Assembly (NCBI GenBank): GCA_002728175.1 | Contig: PBVH01000020.1 | Location: 49,990-58,887, forward strand | Length of the DNA stretch: 8,898 nucleotides | Direction: 5' to 3' | Origin: Flavobacteriales bacterium | GTDB taxonomy: Bacteria; Bacteroidota; Bacteroidia; Flavobacteriales; BACL11 | In this document: positions 1 through 7,511 of the stretch, piece by piece | Numbering within the stretch: position 1 is the first letter of the stretch | Layout of the letters: each line of letters opens with the position of its first letter | The notes under the pieces: model-generated | The model's input: the letters and a program-made list of their open reading frames with translations, nothing else | Database searches by the model: none | Told to the model about the DNA's origin: nothing | Translations under genes and position numbers: made by a program

Positions 1-2019
1 TAATTCCTCAGCCCAATACATTGATAAATAAAAATGCGAACCTTTATTATCTAATTCACCTACTTTTCTAGCAGGAGATTTCTGTGTCTTTAATAATTTT
101 TCGATGGCAAGATCCAAAGTTGTAGATAATATAGATGCTTTTTTATTATTATTAGTTCGATGAAGATGTTCCAAAGAAACAGAGACTGCCATAAACTCAC
201 CTAATGAATCCCATCTGAGATGTCCCTCTTTAATAAATTGTTGAACGTGTTTTGGTGCAGAACCACCAGCACCAGTTTCAAATAATCCTCCTCCATTCAT
301 TAAAGGTACTATAGATAACATTTTAGCTGATGTGCCTAACTCTAAAATAGGAAAAAGATCTGTTAAATAATCTCTTAATACATTTCCTGTAACAGATATA
401 GTATTTAGACCTTTTTTTAGTCTTTCCAATGTAAAAATTGTTGCATTATAAGGATCTAAAATCTTAATATCTAGACCATCAGTTTCATATTCTTTTAAAA
501 ACTTATGTACTTTTTTAATTAACTCAGCGTCGTGTGCTCTATTTTCATTTAGCCAAAAAATTGCTGGCCATCCTGTAATTCGAGCTCTACTTACAGCTAG
601 CTTTACCCAATCTTTAATTGGATCATTTTTTGTTTGACACATCCTCCAAATGTCACCTTCTTCAACTACGTGTTCAAGTAAAACATTTCTTGTATCATCT
701 AAAACTTTTATTATGCCCGGCTCAATAATTTCAAATGTTTTATCATGAGAACCATATTCTTCTGCTTTTTGAGCCATCAATCCAACATTAGGAACAGTTC
801 CCATAACTGCTGGATCAAACGCTCCATGTTTTTTGCAAAAATCAATAGTTGCACTATAAACACTTGAGTATGAACTATCTGGAATGATTGCTTTTGTATC
901 TTGAGTTATACCTTCTTTATTCCACATTTTTCCAGAATTTCGAATCATTGCAGGCATTGATGCATCAATTATTACATCTGATGGAACATGTAAATTGGTA
1001 ATTCCTTTGTCGGAATCTACCATTGCAAGACTTGCATTGTTTTCTAATATTCTTTCTATATCAAACAATATTTCTGATTTTTGATTATCAGAAATATTGT
1101 TTATTTTTTCTAAAATATCACCGAAACCATTTCTAACATCAACACCTATATCACGAAATACATTATGATATTTTTTAAACAAATCAGCAAAATACATCTC
1201 AATTACATATCCAAAAATAATAGGATCAGAAATCTTCATCATTGTCGCTTTCATATGTAATGAAAGAAGTAAGTTTAAATCTTTACAGTTTTGTATTTCC
1301 GATTTTAAAAACTTTTTCAATTTATTTTTAGACATAAATGAAGCATCAATAATTTCGCCATCAAGCAATGAAATATTTTTCTTTAAAACAATAACATCAC
1401 CACTTTTCAAAAACAGTTCTATTGAAACATTAGTGGGCTTACTTGTACAAAATGATTTTTCATTATGATGAAAATCACCAGATTTCATTGATGAAACATG
1501 AGTTTTAGAATTAATATTCCAAGATCCCATGCTATGTGGATTTGTTTTTACATAATTTTTAATAGCTCGAGGTGCTCTTCTATCAGAGTTACCTTCTCTT
1601 AAAACAGGATTAACAGCAGAACCCTTAACTTTGTTATATCTTTTTTGAATATCAATTTCTTCATCGGTTTTCGGATTTTCAGGGTAATTTGGAATAAGAT
1701 ATCCCTTATTCTGCAGTTCTTCAATAGTTGCTAACAACTGAGGCATAGAAGCAGAAATATTTGGTAATTTAATAATGTTTGCATCTTTATCTTTCACCAT
1801 ATGACCTAGATCTGACAAATCATCATTTACTCTTTGAGTATCTTGTAAATAATCTGGAAAGACTGACAACACTCTTGAAGAAAGAGAAATATTTTTTTTC
1901 TCTAGTAGAATATCTGCCTTAGAAAGATATGATTTTAAAATTGGGAACAAAGAATATGTAGCTAACATTGGAGCTTCATCTGTTATAGTATATATAATTT
2001 TTAAATTATTTTCTTTCAT
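1..2019 (-). CDS. icd: Monomeric NADP-dependent isocitrate dehydrogenase (3' end beyond window)
   Basis: Oxidative decarboxylation of isocitrate to 2-oxoglutarate with NADP+, a cytoplasmic TCA-cycle step. I read 673 residues from ATG at 2019 to the left edge; the family is about 740 residues, so roughly 65-70 C-terminal residues are missing. The monomeric type is recognised by near-colinear match to my memory of the Azotobacter enzyme: N-terminal KIIYTITDEAPMLATYS (7-23), IIKLPNISASMPQL (82-95), GSAVNPVLREGNSDRRAP (133-150), KATMMKISDP (257-266), SVTGNVLRDYLTDLFP (542-557) and GGGLFETGAGGSAPKHVQQF (576-595). Expected substrate and metal residues are present: S134, R147, K257, D352, Y422, R549, D550, D554. 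The NADP 2'-phosphate residues H591, R602 and R651 are also present, indicating NADP specificity. These assignments are from memory of the structure, with an offset of +2. It is the last visible gene of the minus cluster, 14 bases after the M16 peptidase, and has no Shine-Dalgarno. It appears intact as far as seen. Confidence 0.97.
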   Translation of the reverse strand, partial: MKENNLKIIYTITDEAPMLATYSLFPILKSYLSKADILLEKKNISLSSRVLSVFPDYLQDTQRVNDDLSDLGHMVKDKDANIIKLPNISASMPQLLATIEELQNKGYLIPNYPENPKTDEEIDIQKRYNKVKGSAVNPVLREGNSDRRAPRAIKNYVKTNPHSMGSWNINSKTHVSSMKSGDFHHNEKSFCTSKPTNVSIELFLKSGDVIVLKKNISLLDGEIIDASFMSKNKLKKFLKSEIQNCKDLNLLLSLHMKATMMKISDPIIFGYVIEMYFADLFKKYHNVFRDIGVDVRNGFGDILEKINNISDNQKSEILFDIERILENNASLAMVDSDKGITNLHVPSDVIIDASMPAMIRNSGKMWNKEGITQDTKAIIPDSSYSSVYSATIDFCKKHGAFDPAVMGTVPNVGLMAQKAEEYGSHDKTFEIIEPGIIKVLDDTRNVLLEHVVEEGDIWRMCQTKNDPIKDWVKLAVSRARITGWPAIFWLNENRAHDAELIKKVHKFLKEYETDGLDIKILDPYNATIFTLERLKKGLNTISVTGNVLRDYLTDLFPILELGTSAKMLSIVPLMNGGGLFETGAGGSAPKHVQQFIKEGHLRWDSLGEFMAVSVSLEHLHRTNNNKKASILSTTLDLAIEKLLKTQKSPARKVGELDNKGSHFYLSMYWAEEL

Positions 2020-2033
2020 AATTAGATAATTAT

Positions 2034-4964
2034 TTAATAACCGAAAATATCTTCTAATGTCAACTCCTTAATTTGCCCATATTTCGCCAAAACATTCAAA
2101 TCTAATTTTTCTTTGGATCCAAGAATCATTACAACTCTAGCATTATTGTTCATGTGAGAATTATGAAAAGTTAATAAATCATCCATATCAAAGGACTCTA
2201 CCTGTCTGTAAACATCATTTCTAATATCATAATTTACGCCCATTTTATTTGCTTTTTCATATTCGTCCAATACAGTTGATTTTGTTAATCTTTCCGTTCT
2301 AATTTTCTTAACAATTGACTGTTTGGCATTTGATAAATTTGCTTCAGATTCAGGCATTGTATCTAATAATTCATTCATCCCCTTCATTGCTTCAGATAAT
2401 TTATCTACTTGAGTACCAATATATGACATTGCATAATGTCTATCTTCAAGCTTACTTGGTGTTCTGTAAGCACTATAAACTGAATATGCTAATGCTTTGG
2501 ATTCTCTCATTTCTTGAAAAACTATAGAACTCATACCGCCACCAAAATATTCATTATGTAACTTGATTATTGGGTATTTATTTATATTTAACTTTTCTCC
2601 TTTAGATAAAACTAAAATCTCGGCTTGAGGCATATCATAATCAACTATGTATACAATAGGTTTGTCCATTAAGTTTTCAGTAAATTTTGCTTTATTTGGG
2701 TATAATTTTAAGTTTGATTTACTAGCGTGTAAAACATCTAACTTCTTTTTAATAACATTTAAATTATCTGGGCCATAATAACTAATTCTATGTTTATAAC
2801 TAAGTAAACCATGTATTAATCCAACAAGCTCTTTAGATGAAATACTATCTAGTTCACTTTCAGTAATAATATTTGTAAACGAAGATTTTGGGCCGTATTT
2901 TGCATAATTACTTAAGGCTCTCCAAAGAATTATTTGTTTGTTTAATTTCGCATCAGAACGATTTTTTAAAACATTTTTCTTCAACTCAATAAGAGCTTCA
3001 TTGTTAGGAACAGCGTTTGCTAAAATATCTTCAAATAATTTAACTGAGGGTTCAAAATTATCAGCTAAACCACTTAAGGTGACTTCGACCTTATCATTAG
3101 AGGATAATACAGTAAAAGTACAACCTAACTTATAAAATTCTTGTTGTTTTTGAGCAGGTGAAAGTTCTTGAGTTCCTAAATACTTTAAATAATCAACAGC
3201 TAAACCAATCTTTCGATCATGATCAGTTCCCATGTCAAAAATGTATTTAAGCTGAAATCTCTGATTTTCATTATTTTTCTTGTAAGTAAAATCAACATCA
3301 CCAATTTTTGAATTACTTAAGTCATTCTCAAAGTCTAGAAAAACAGGCTGTATTTCTTTAGATTGTTCGGAAAGTAAATTAACTAAAAATTCAGACTGAT
3401 CTTCTCTGTTAACAGTTACTGGAGTAATTTTAGGCTTTGTAACCTGTAATGAAGATTTATCCTCTCCATTTCTTTTATAAACAACTACATAGTTATCTGA
3501 ATAATTTTTATTTACAAAATCAACAATCTGTTGTTTTGTAATATTCTCTAATTCTTTAATTTCATTTTGATATTTTTTCCAAGGAATATTTAAAATGAAT
3601 GCTTCAACAAATTCATCTGCCCTACCTCTATTAGTTTCATATTTCTTAATTTGATTTAATTTAAAATCAGAAACAATCGCATCCAACAACCAGTCTGAAA
3701 AGTTGCCAGACTTAATTTCATCTATTTGAGATAATAAAAGTTCTTTGACTTCTTCAAGAGTTTGACCCTGTTTTGGAGAGCCATAAAATCCATGAACAGA
3801 ATAATCTGATAAAATATATGGGAAACAACCTCCTCCGATTATCTTTTGAGTCTGATTTAAATTTAAATCAATTAATCCAGCAGTTGTATTTGAAAGAATC
3901 ATATCAACCATTGATAATAGTTTTGAATCCTCACTTTTGGCACCGTTTAATCTAAATCCTAAGTATAGTCTCTCTGCCTCAGGTCCGTAAACTTCTTTAA
4001 CTACTGGTGAATTGATAGGTTGTTCATTAATCGCCTCAAAAGCCGGTGATTCTTTTTTTTCAAAACCACCCCAATACTTATCAATAAGTTTAATTGTTTC
4101 ATCAAAGTCAAAATCTCCAGAAAGACATATTGCCATATTATTTGGAACATAATATTTATCAAAATATTTTCTTATTTCAGTAAGAGATGGATTTTTTAAA
4201 TGTTCTACTGTACCAATTGTTGTTTGCTGTCCATACTGATGAACAGGAAACAAACCATCCATAAGTGCATGAAACATTTTATTTCCATCATTTCCTAAGC
4301 TTATATTTTTCTCTTCATATACAGCTTCTAATTCTGTATGAAAAAGACGAAAAACAGGATTACGAAATCTTTCTGCCTCTAACTTTAACCATTTCTCAAT
4401 TTGATTTGATGGTATATCATTTATATATACAGTTTTTTCATTTGATGTATATGCATTTGTCCCTTTGGCTCCTAAACCTGTTACCATTTTATCATATTCG
4501 TTTGCAATAGCATATTTAGCTGCTTCACCAGAAATAGAATCAATCTTATTCCAAATTTCATTTCTTCTATCTTTATTATTCATATCTACAGATCGATATT
4601 CTTCATAAAGCAACTCTATTTTATCTAATAATATTTTTTCATTTTCATAATTTAAAGTACCATAAACATCAGTCCCTTTAAAAAGCATATGTTCTAGATA
4701 ATGAGCTAGACCCGTAGCATCACTTGGGTCATTTTTACTACCGGCTCTAACAGCAATATTAGTTTGAATTCTAGGCGCGTCTTTGTATGATGTTAAATAT
4801 ACTTTTAAACCATTTTCAAGAGTATATACACGAGCCTTTAGCGGATCATTGTCCACGGTTTCATATTTGTTTTCAATTTTCTCCATTTGTTTTCTTGCAT
4901 TAATTGTAAAATAGATAACTGCCGAGATAGCCAGCAAAAATGTAATTATTTGTTTTAAATTCAT
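2034..4964 (-). CDS. M16 family zinc metallopeptidase, two-repeat single chain, N-terminal membrane anchor or signal
   Basis: Peptidase of the pitrilysin/insulinase family, 976 residues, carrying both M16 halves in one chain. Residues about 5-21 are a hydrophobic segment after a single Lys, with no lipobox Cys, so it is an uncleaved anchor or a signal peptide and the enzyme probably faces the periplasm. The inverted zinc motif is H88-Y-L-E91-H92, and E211 in TELEAVYEEKN is the likely third ligand. H92 and E211 are about 119 residues apart, against about 77 in pitrilysin. The extra length is a charged helical insert (about 105-165) also found, as I recall, in a known M16 subgroup. The first M16_C domain includes LSGDFDFDETIKLIDKYWGG (281-300). 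The second half (about 555-976) has no HxxEH. It has the R820/Y827 pair in MRESKALAYSVY, resembling the family's conserved R-Y element. It lies 12 bases after dnaX and 14 before icd. The substrate cannot be told from sequence. Confidence 0.93.
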   Translation of the reverse strand: MNLKQIITFLLAISAVIYFTINARKQMEKIENKYETVDNDPLKARVYTLENGLKVYLTSYKDAPRIQTNIAVRAGSKNDPSDATGLAHYLEHMLFKGTDVYGTLNYENEKILLDKIELLYEEYRSVDMNNKDRRNEIWNKIDSISGEAAKYAIANEYDKMVTGLGAKGTNAYTSNEKTVYINDIPSNQIEKWLKLEAERFRNPVFRLFHTELEAVYEEKNISLGNDGNKMFHALMDGLFPVHQYGQQTTIGTVEHLKNPSLTEIRKYFDKYYVPNNMAICLSGDFDFDETIKLIDKYWGGFEKKESPAFEAINEQPINSPVVKEVYGPEAERLYLGFRLNGAKSEDSKLLSMVDMILSNTTAGLIDLNLNQTQKIIGGGCFPYILSDYSVHGFYGSPKQGQTLEEVKELLLSQIDEIKSGNFSDWLLDAIVSDFKLNQIKKYETNRGRADEFVEAFILNIPWKKYQNEIKELENITKQQIVDFVNKNYSDNYVVVYKRNGEDKSSLQVTKPKITPVTVNREDQSEFLVNLLSEQSKEIQPVFLDFENDLSNSKIGDVDFTYKKNNENQRFQLKYIFDMGTDHDRKIGLAVDYLKYLGTQELSPAQKQQEFYKLGCTFTVLSSNDKVEVTLSGLADNFEPSVKLFEDILANAVPNNEALIELKKNVLKNRSDAKLNKQIILWRALSNYAKYGPKSSFTNIITESELDSISSKELVGLIHGLLSYKHRISYYGPDNLNVIKKKLDVLHASKSNLKLYPNKAKFTENLMDKPIVYIVDYDMPQAEILVLSKGEKLNINKYPIIKLHNEYFGGGMSSIVFQEMRESKALAYSVYSAYRTPSKLEDRHYAMSYIGTQVDKLSEAMKGMNELLDTMPESEANLSNAKQSIVKKIRTERLTKSTVLDEYEKANKMGVNYDIRNDVYRQVESFDMDDLLTFHNSHMNNNARVVMILGSKEKLDLNVLAKYGQIKELTLEDIFGY

Positions 4965-4976
4965 ATTTTTAATTTG

Positions 4977-6746
4977 TTAGTAATCAGGATCTAAACCTAA
5001 ATTTAATCTTAATTCATTTAATAAAGGATTAGACTCTATCATTTTGTTAAACTTATCAGTATTTGTATATGGTATTTCTTCTCTTTGTTCTTCTTTAATC
5101 ATCTCAATATGTAAATTTATTTCTGTATTGCTAAGTTTTTCTTTCAAATAATTTAAAATCGTATACTTCTCATCCTCAATCAATTCAATTTGAGACAAAT
5201 TATTTACAAAAATATTTATCTCATTATCATTTTTAATTGTTGGATTATTAGAGGATAATATTATAGCAATATTGTTTTTTTGTTTTGATTTATAATCATC
5301 TATAATAGTTGTCCAACATTTTTGCAAATCTAAAACATCAAAATGACAATTTGTATTGTTTTTTGTAACATTTGTTTCAATATCTTCATCTTTATTTAAT
5401 TTACCCATTTGCTCGGAAATTGAAAATGTTTTTGATTGTAATTTTTCTATTTTAACACCTTCATTATTTGAAGTTGTATTTATTTTTTTTTCTTCCAAAT
5501 TGTTGGGATATATCTTTTGTTCTGCTATCTTTTCGGTATCAATTTTTTTTTTCTTATGAATTAATATCTCTGTTTCATTACTACCATTCACTTTTTGATT
5601 AGCACTTACAGATTGAATGTTTACAGATTGTTTTTGACCAACTGTTTTTTTATAATTTGCAGTGTCTGTTTCTAAAAAATCATTTTTTTTTTCTACATTA
5701 TTAATAGAGTGAATTTTCAATAAAACGAATTCAATTAGCAATCTTTTATTTTGAACTAAATTATATTTAGTTTCACCGTCACTACATATATCAAGAGCTT
5801 TTATCAAAGATTCCGAAGAAAATTTAGCAGATTTTTGCTTATATTTCTTCTTGATTCCTGATCCTTTTTCAATTAAAAAAATTGTGTCATTATTTTTAGA
5901 AACTAACAAATCTCTGAAATGACTAGAAAGGCCTTGTAAAAAATATTCTCCATCAAATCCATTTTGAAGTATTTCATTTATTATTAACAAGTTACTTGAA
6001 AGATCATTAATTTCTATATTATCAGTAATCTTAAAATAATACTCATAATCGAGTAAATTTAAATGTTTCACTACTGAATTATATGTTATCTCATTTTTAG
6101 AATAACTTATTAACATATCAAATAGCGAAAGCGCATCTCTTAATGAACCATCAGATTTATTAGCAATTAAATTTAAAGCCTCTTTTTCAAAAATTATATT
6201 TTCTTGATTTGCAATATATTCTAAATGATTTGAGATATCATCAATACTGATTCTTCTAAAGTCAAAAATTTGACATCTAGATAGTATAGTAGGAATTATT
6301 TTGTTTTTTTCAGTTGTAGCTAAAATAAACTTAGCATGTGGAGGTGGCTCTTCTAATGTTTTTAAAAATGCATTAAATGCCTGAGTTGATAGCATATGTG
6401 CTTCGTCAATTATATAAACTTTATATTTTCCAGATTGTGGCGGTATTCTAACTTGCTCTGTTAAGTTTCTTATATCCTCAACAGAATTATTTGAAGCCGC
6501 ATCAAGTTCAAATATATTAAAAGAGAAATCCTTTACTTCATTTTCAGAATAGTTATTAATTTCTTTGGCAAAAATTCTTGCACACGAAGTTTTTCCAACG
6601 CCTCTTGGTCCACAAAATAAAAACGATTGAGCTATCTGATTATTGTTGATAGCATTTTGTAATGTTGAAGTAATAATAGTTTGACCAATAACATCTTCCA
6701 GCTTATTAGGTCTATATTTTCTTGCTGAAACAACAAATTCTGACAT
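4977..6746 (-). CDS. dnaX: DNA polymerase III subunit gamma/tau
   Basis: AAA+ motor subunit of the replicative clamp loader, which loads the beta clamp and, as tau, links polymerase cores and helicase. It has 589 residues and starts at MSEFVVSARKYRP. Core motifs: Walker A GPRGVGKT (46-53), Walker B with DEAH (110-117), ELDAASNNSVEDIR (80-93), sensor 1 ATTE (143-146), the SRC arginine-finger motif (156-158) and sensor 2 GSLRDALS (200-207). The collar domain runs to about 350 (SSHFRDLLVSK 274-284, NKRLLIEFVLLKI 333-345). The four-cysteine zinc module normally between Walker A and the ELDAAS block is absent; only 20-odd residues (about 58-79) separate them. Residues about 350-460 are a K/N/T-rich low-complexity linker. 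A short tau tail follows, with DLQKCWTTIIDDYK and a C-terminal SNPLLNELRLNLGLDPDY (572-589). Coding-strand A9-A10 runs in the linker may allow a short gamma form. It is first in the minus cluster, divergent from rpsF. Confidence 0.97.
   Translation of the reverse strand: MSEFVVSARKYRPNKLEDVIGQTIITSTLQNAINNNQIAQSFLFCGPRGVGKTSCARIFAKEINNYSENEVKDFSFNIFELDAASNNSVEDIRNLTEQVRIPPQSGKYKVYIIDEAHMLSTQAFNAFLKTLEEPPPHAKFILATTEKNKIIPTILSRCQIFDFRRISIDDISNHLEYIANQENIIFEKEALNLIANKSDGSLRDALSLFDMLISYSKNEITYNSVVKHLNLLDYEYYFKITDNIEINDLSSNLLIINEILQNGFDGEYFLQGLSSHFRDLLVSKNNDTIFLIEKGSGIKKKYKQKSAKFSSESLIKALDICSDGETKYNLVQNKRLLIEFVLLKIHSINNVEKKNDFLETDTANYKKTVGQKQSVNIQSVSANQKVNGSNETEILIHKKKKIDTEKIAEQKIYPNNLEEKKINTTSNNEGVKIEKLQSKTFSISEQMGKLNKDEDIETNVTKNNTNCHFDVLDLQKCWTTIIDDYKSKQKNNIAIILSSNNPTIKNDNEINIFVNNLSQIELIEDEKYTILNYLKEKLSNTEINLHIEMIKEEQREEIPYTNTDKFNKMIESNPLLNELRLNLGLDPDY
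5483..5491 (-). repeat. A9 homopolymer run in dnaX linker
   Basis: Nine A residues on the coding strand after GAA's G, encoding part of E419-K-K-I. In the -1 frame the first stop is a TAA seven codons after the slip, so the fit to a programmed site is weaker than at 5683-5692. It makes the third long A run within 210 bases of one gene's linker. Confidence 0.4.
5543..5552 (-). repeat. Second A10 homopolymer run in dnaX linker
   Basis: The coding strand reads AAG followed by ten A residues and TTGATACC, encoding K398-K401 then I402. Gaining one A gives AAT TGA, a stop within two codons; losing one A reaches TAG six codons later. It is either a backup slippage site or a plain product of AT bias in a lysine-rich linker. 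Confidence 0.45.
5680..5693 (-). other. Candidate -1 frameshift / transcriptional slippage site in dnaX
   Basis: On the coding strand, G is followed by ten A residues (plus-strand T run 5683-5692) and then TGA (5682-5680). In the zero frame this reads GAA AAA AAA AAT GA, encoding E352-K353-K354-N355. A -1 ribosomal slip on A AAA AAA, or one extra A added by RNA polymerase, gives AAA TGA, so a 355-residue protein would end right after the collar domain. This has the same geometry as the E. coli A AAA AAG site, which is followed closely by a -1 frame UGA, and resembles the A-run slippage known in Thermus dnaX. The run and the stop are seen directly; that the site is used is inference. No clear GC-rich stimulatory hairpin lies downstream. 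Confidence 0.5.
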
Positions 6747-6770
6747 TGCTACATTTTAATTTAGAAGAAG

Positions 6771-6778
6771 CAAATCTA
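6771..6778 (-). promoter_or_regulatory. Candidate dnaX promoter -7 element
   Basis: The minus strand reads TAGATTTG, an exact match to the Bacteroidota primary sigma factor -7 consensus TAnnTTTG. It ends 24 bases before the dnaX ATG, which would give a leader of about 20 bases. No TTTG is found at the expected -33 distance, so the assignment rests on the -7 match, its position and its symmetry with the rpsF element. Confidence 0.5.
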
Positions 6779-6830
6779 ACATTTTATTAAATAAATTTAA
6801 TATATTATACATAAAAATAAAACGACAAAT

Positions 6831-6843
6831 AAATGCGGCATTT
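6831..6843. promoter_or_regulatory. Perfect 13-base palindrome in the divergent spacer, possible operator
   Basis: AAATGC-G-GCATTT is a perfect 6-1-6 inverted repeat and the most GC-containing piece of the 143-base spacer. It ends 13 bases before the rpsF -7 element, so it sits where the -33 contact would be. It may be an operator for an unidentified regulator. It is too short to be convincing by itself. Confidence 0.3.
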
Positions 6844-6856
6844 CGAATGTTTTTAT

Positions 6857-6864
6857 TAAGTTTG
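6857..6864 (+). promoter_or_regulatory. Candidate rpsF operon promoter -7 element
   Basis: TAAGTTTG matches the Bacteroidota -7 consensus TAnnTTTG exactly and ends 25 bases before the rpsF ATG, predicting a leader of about 20 bases. The upstream -33 position lacks TTTG and is occupied by the 6831-6843 palindrome. The leader (about 6870-6889) is purine-rich with no Shine-Dalgarno, as is usual for highly expressed Bacteroidota genes. If this start is right there is no room for the S6:S18-binding leader RNA known in other phyla. Confidence 0.55.
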
Positions 6865-6889
6865 CGTCCCAAAATTAAAAAAGAAAAAT

Positions 6890-7234
6890 ATGAACACTTA
6901 TGAAACTGTTTTCATTATGAATCCCGTTCTATCTGAAAAACAGGTAGAGGAAACAGTAAAAAAGATTACTGATTTTCTTGAAAAAGAGAAAAGTTCAATA
7001 AACTTTCAAGAAAATTGGGGCTTAAAAAAACTTAAATACCCTATTCAAAACAAAAAAACAGGGTTTTATTATTTACTGGAGTTCCAAGCTAATGGGAAAA
7101 TAATCAATGAATTTGAAGTAGAACTAAAGAGAGATGAGCGTATACTAAGATGGCAAACAATAAAGCTTGACAAATATGCTTTAGAATATGCTGCAACAAG
7201 AAGAGCAAAATTAAATAATAACAAAGAATCCTAA
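6890..7234 (+). CDS. rpsF: 30S ribosomal protein S6
   Basis: Small-subunit protein that pairs with S18 on the platform of the 30S subunit. It has 114 residues, a normal length. Family signatures: N-terminal YETVFIMNPVLSEKQVE (4-20), the WGLKKLKYPIQNKKTGFYY block (43-61) and ELKRDERILRWQTIKLD (78-94), with a short charged C-terminal tail. The ATG at 6890 starts exactly at the family N-terminus. It is the first gene of a three-gene operon, 4 bases before rpsR. As usual in Bacteroidota there is no ssb gene between rpsF and rpsR. Expression is probably driven by the -7 element at 6857-6864. Confidence 0.98.
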   Translation: MNTYETVFIMNPVLSEKQVEETVKKITDFLEKEKSSINFQENWGLKKLKYPIQNKKTGFYYLLEFQANGKIINEFEVELKRDERILRWQTIKLDKYALEYAATRRAKLNNNKES

Positions 7235-7238
7235 TATT

Positions 7239-7505
7239 ATGGCTAAAAATGACATAACATATTTATCACCAGTAGATGTTGAACTACAACAGACAAACAA
7301 ATACTGTAGATTTAAAAAAATGGGTATTAAGTATATTGACTACAAGGATCCAGACTTTTTGATGAGATTTTTAAATGAACAAGGTAAAATTCTTCCAAGA
7401 AGAATAACCGGTAATTCATTAAAATTTCAAAGAAAATTAGCTGTAGCAGTAAAAAGAGCTAGACAAATTGCTTTACTTCCTTATATTGGTGATAATTTAA
7501 AATAA
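7239..7505 (+). CDS. rpsR: 30S ribosomal protein S18
   Basis: Small-subunit platform protein that binds 16S rRNA as a heterodimer with S6. It has 88 residues. The core is recognised from KYCRFKKMGIKYIDYKDPDF (21-40) and the highly conserved RRITGNSLKFQRKLAVAVKR (54-73), followed by ARQIALLPY (74-82). Only one cysteine (C23) is present, so this is not a cysteine-rich, zinc-binding S18. The ATG at 7239 follows the rpsF stop by 4 bases and precedes rplI by 6, indicating translation from one transcript, probably with coupling. Confidence 0.98.
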   Translation: MAKNDITYLSPVDVELQQTNKYCRFKKMGIKYIDYKDPDFLMRFLNEQGKILPRRITGNSLKFQRKLAVAVKRARQIALLPYIGDNLK

Positions 7506-7511
7506 ATTATT

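Noticed and set aside
1..2019. icd and acnB as truncated pseudogenes
   Set aside because: Both are open in frame to the window edge with all expected motifs up to that point; they are cut only by the window limits.
2315..4510. Plus-strand open frames of 60-81 codons inside the M16 peptidase gene
   Set aside because: They are antisense to a well supported 976-residue gene and show no recognisable protein features.
5356..5559. Plus-strand open frame of 67 codons with a hydrophobic, phenylalanine-rich translation
   Set aside because: It is antisense to the lysine-rich dnaX linker; the F-rich look is just the complement of AAA and GAA codons.
7206..7240. Missing ssb gene between rpsF and rpsR as a possible deletion
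   Set aside because: rpsF-rpsR-rplI without ssb is the usual Bacteroidota arrangement, and the 4-base gap is tight and normal.
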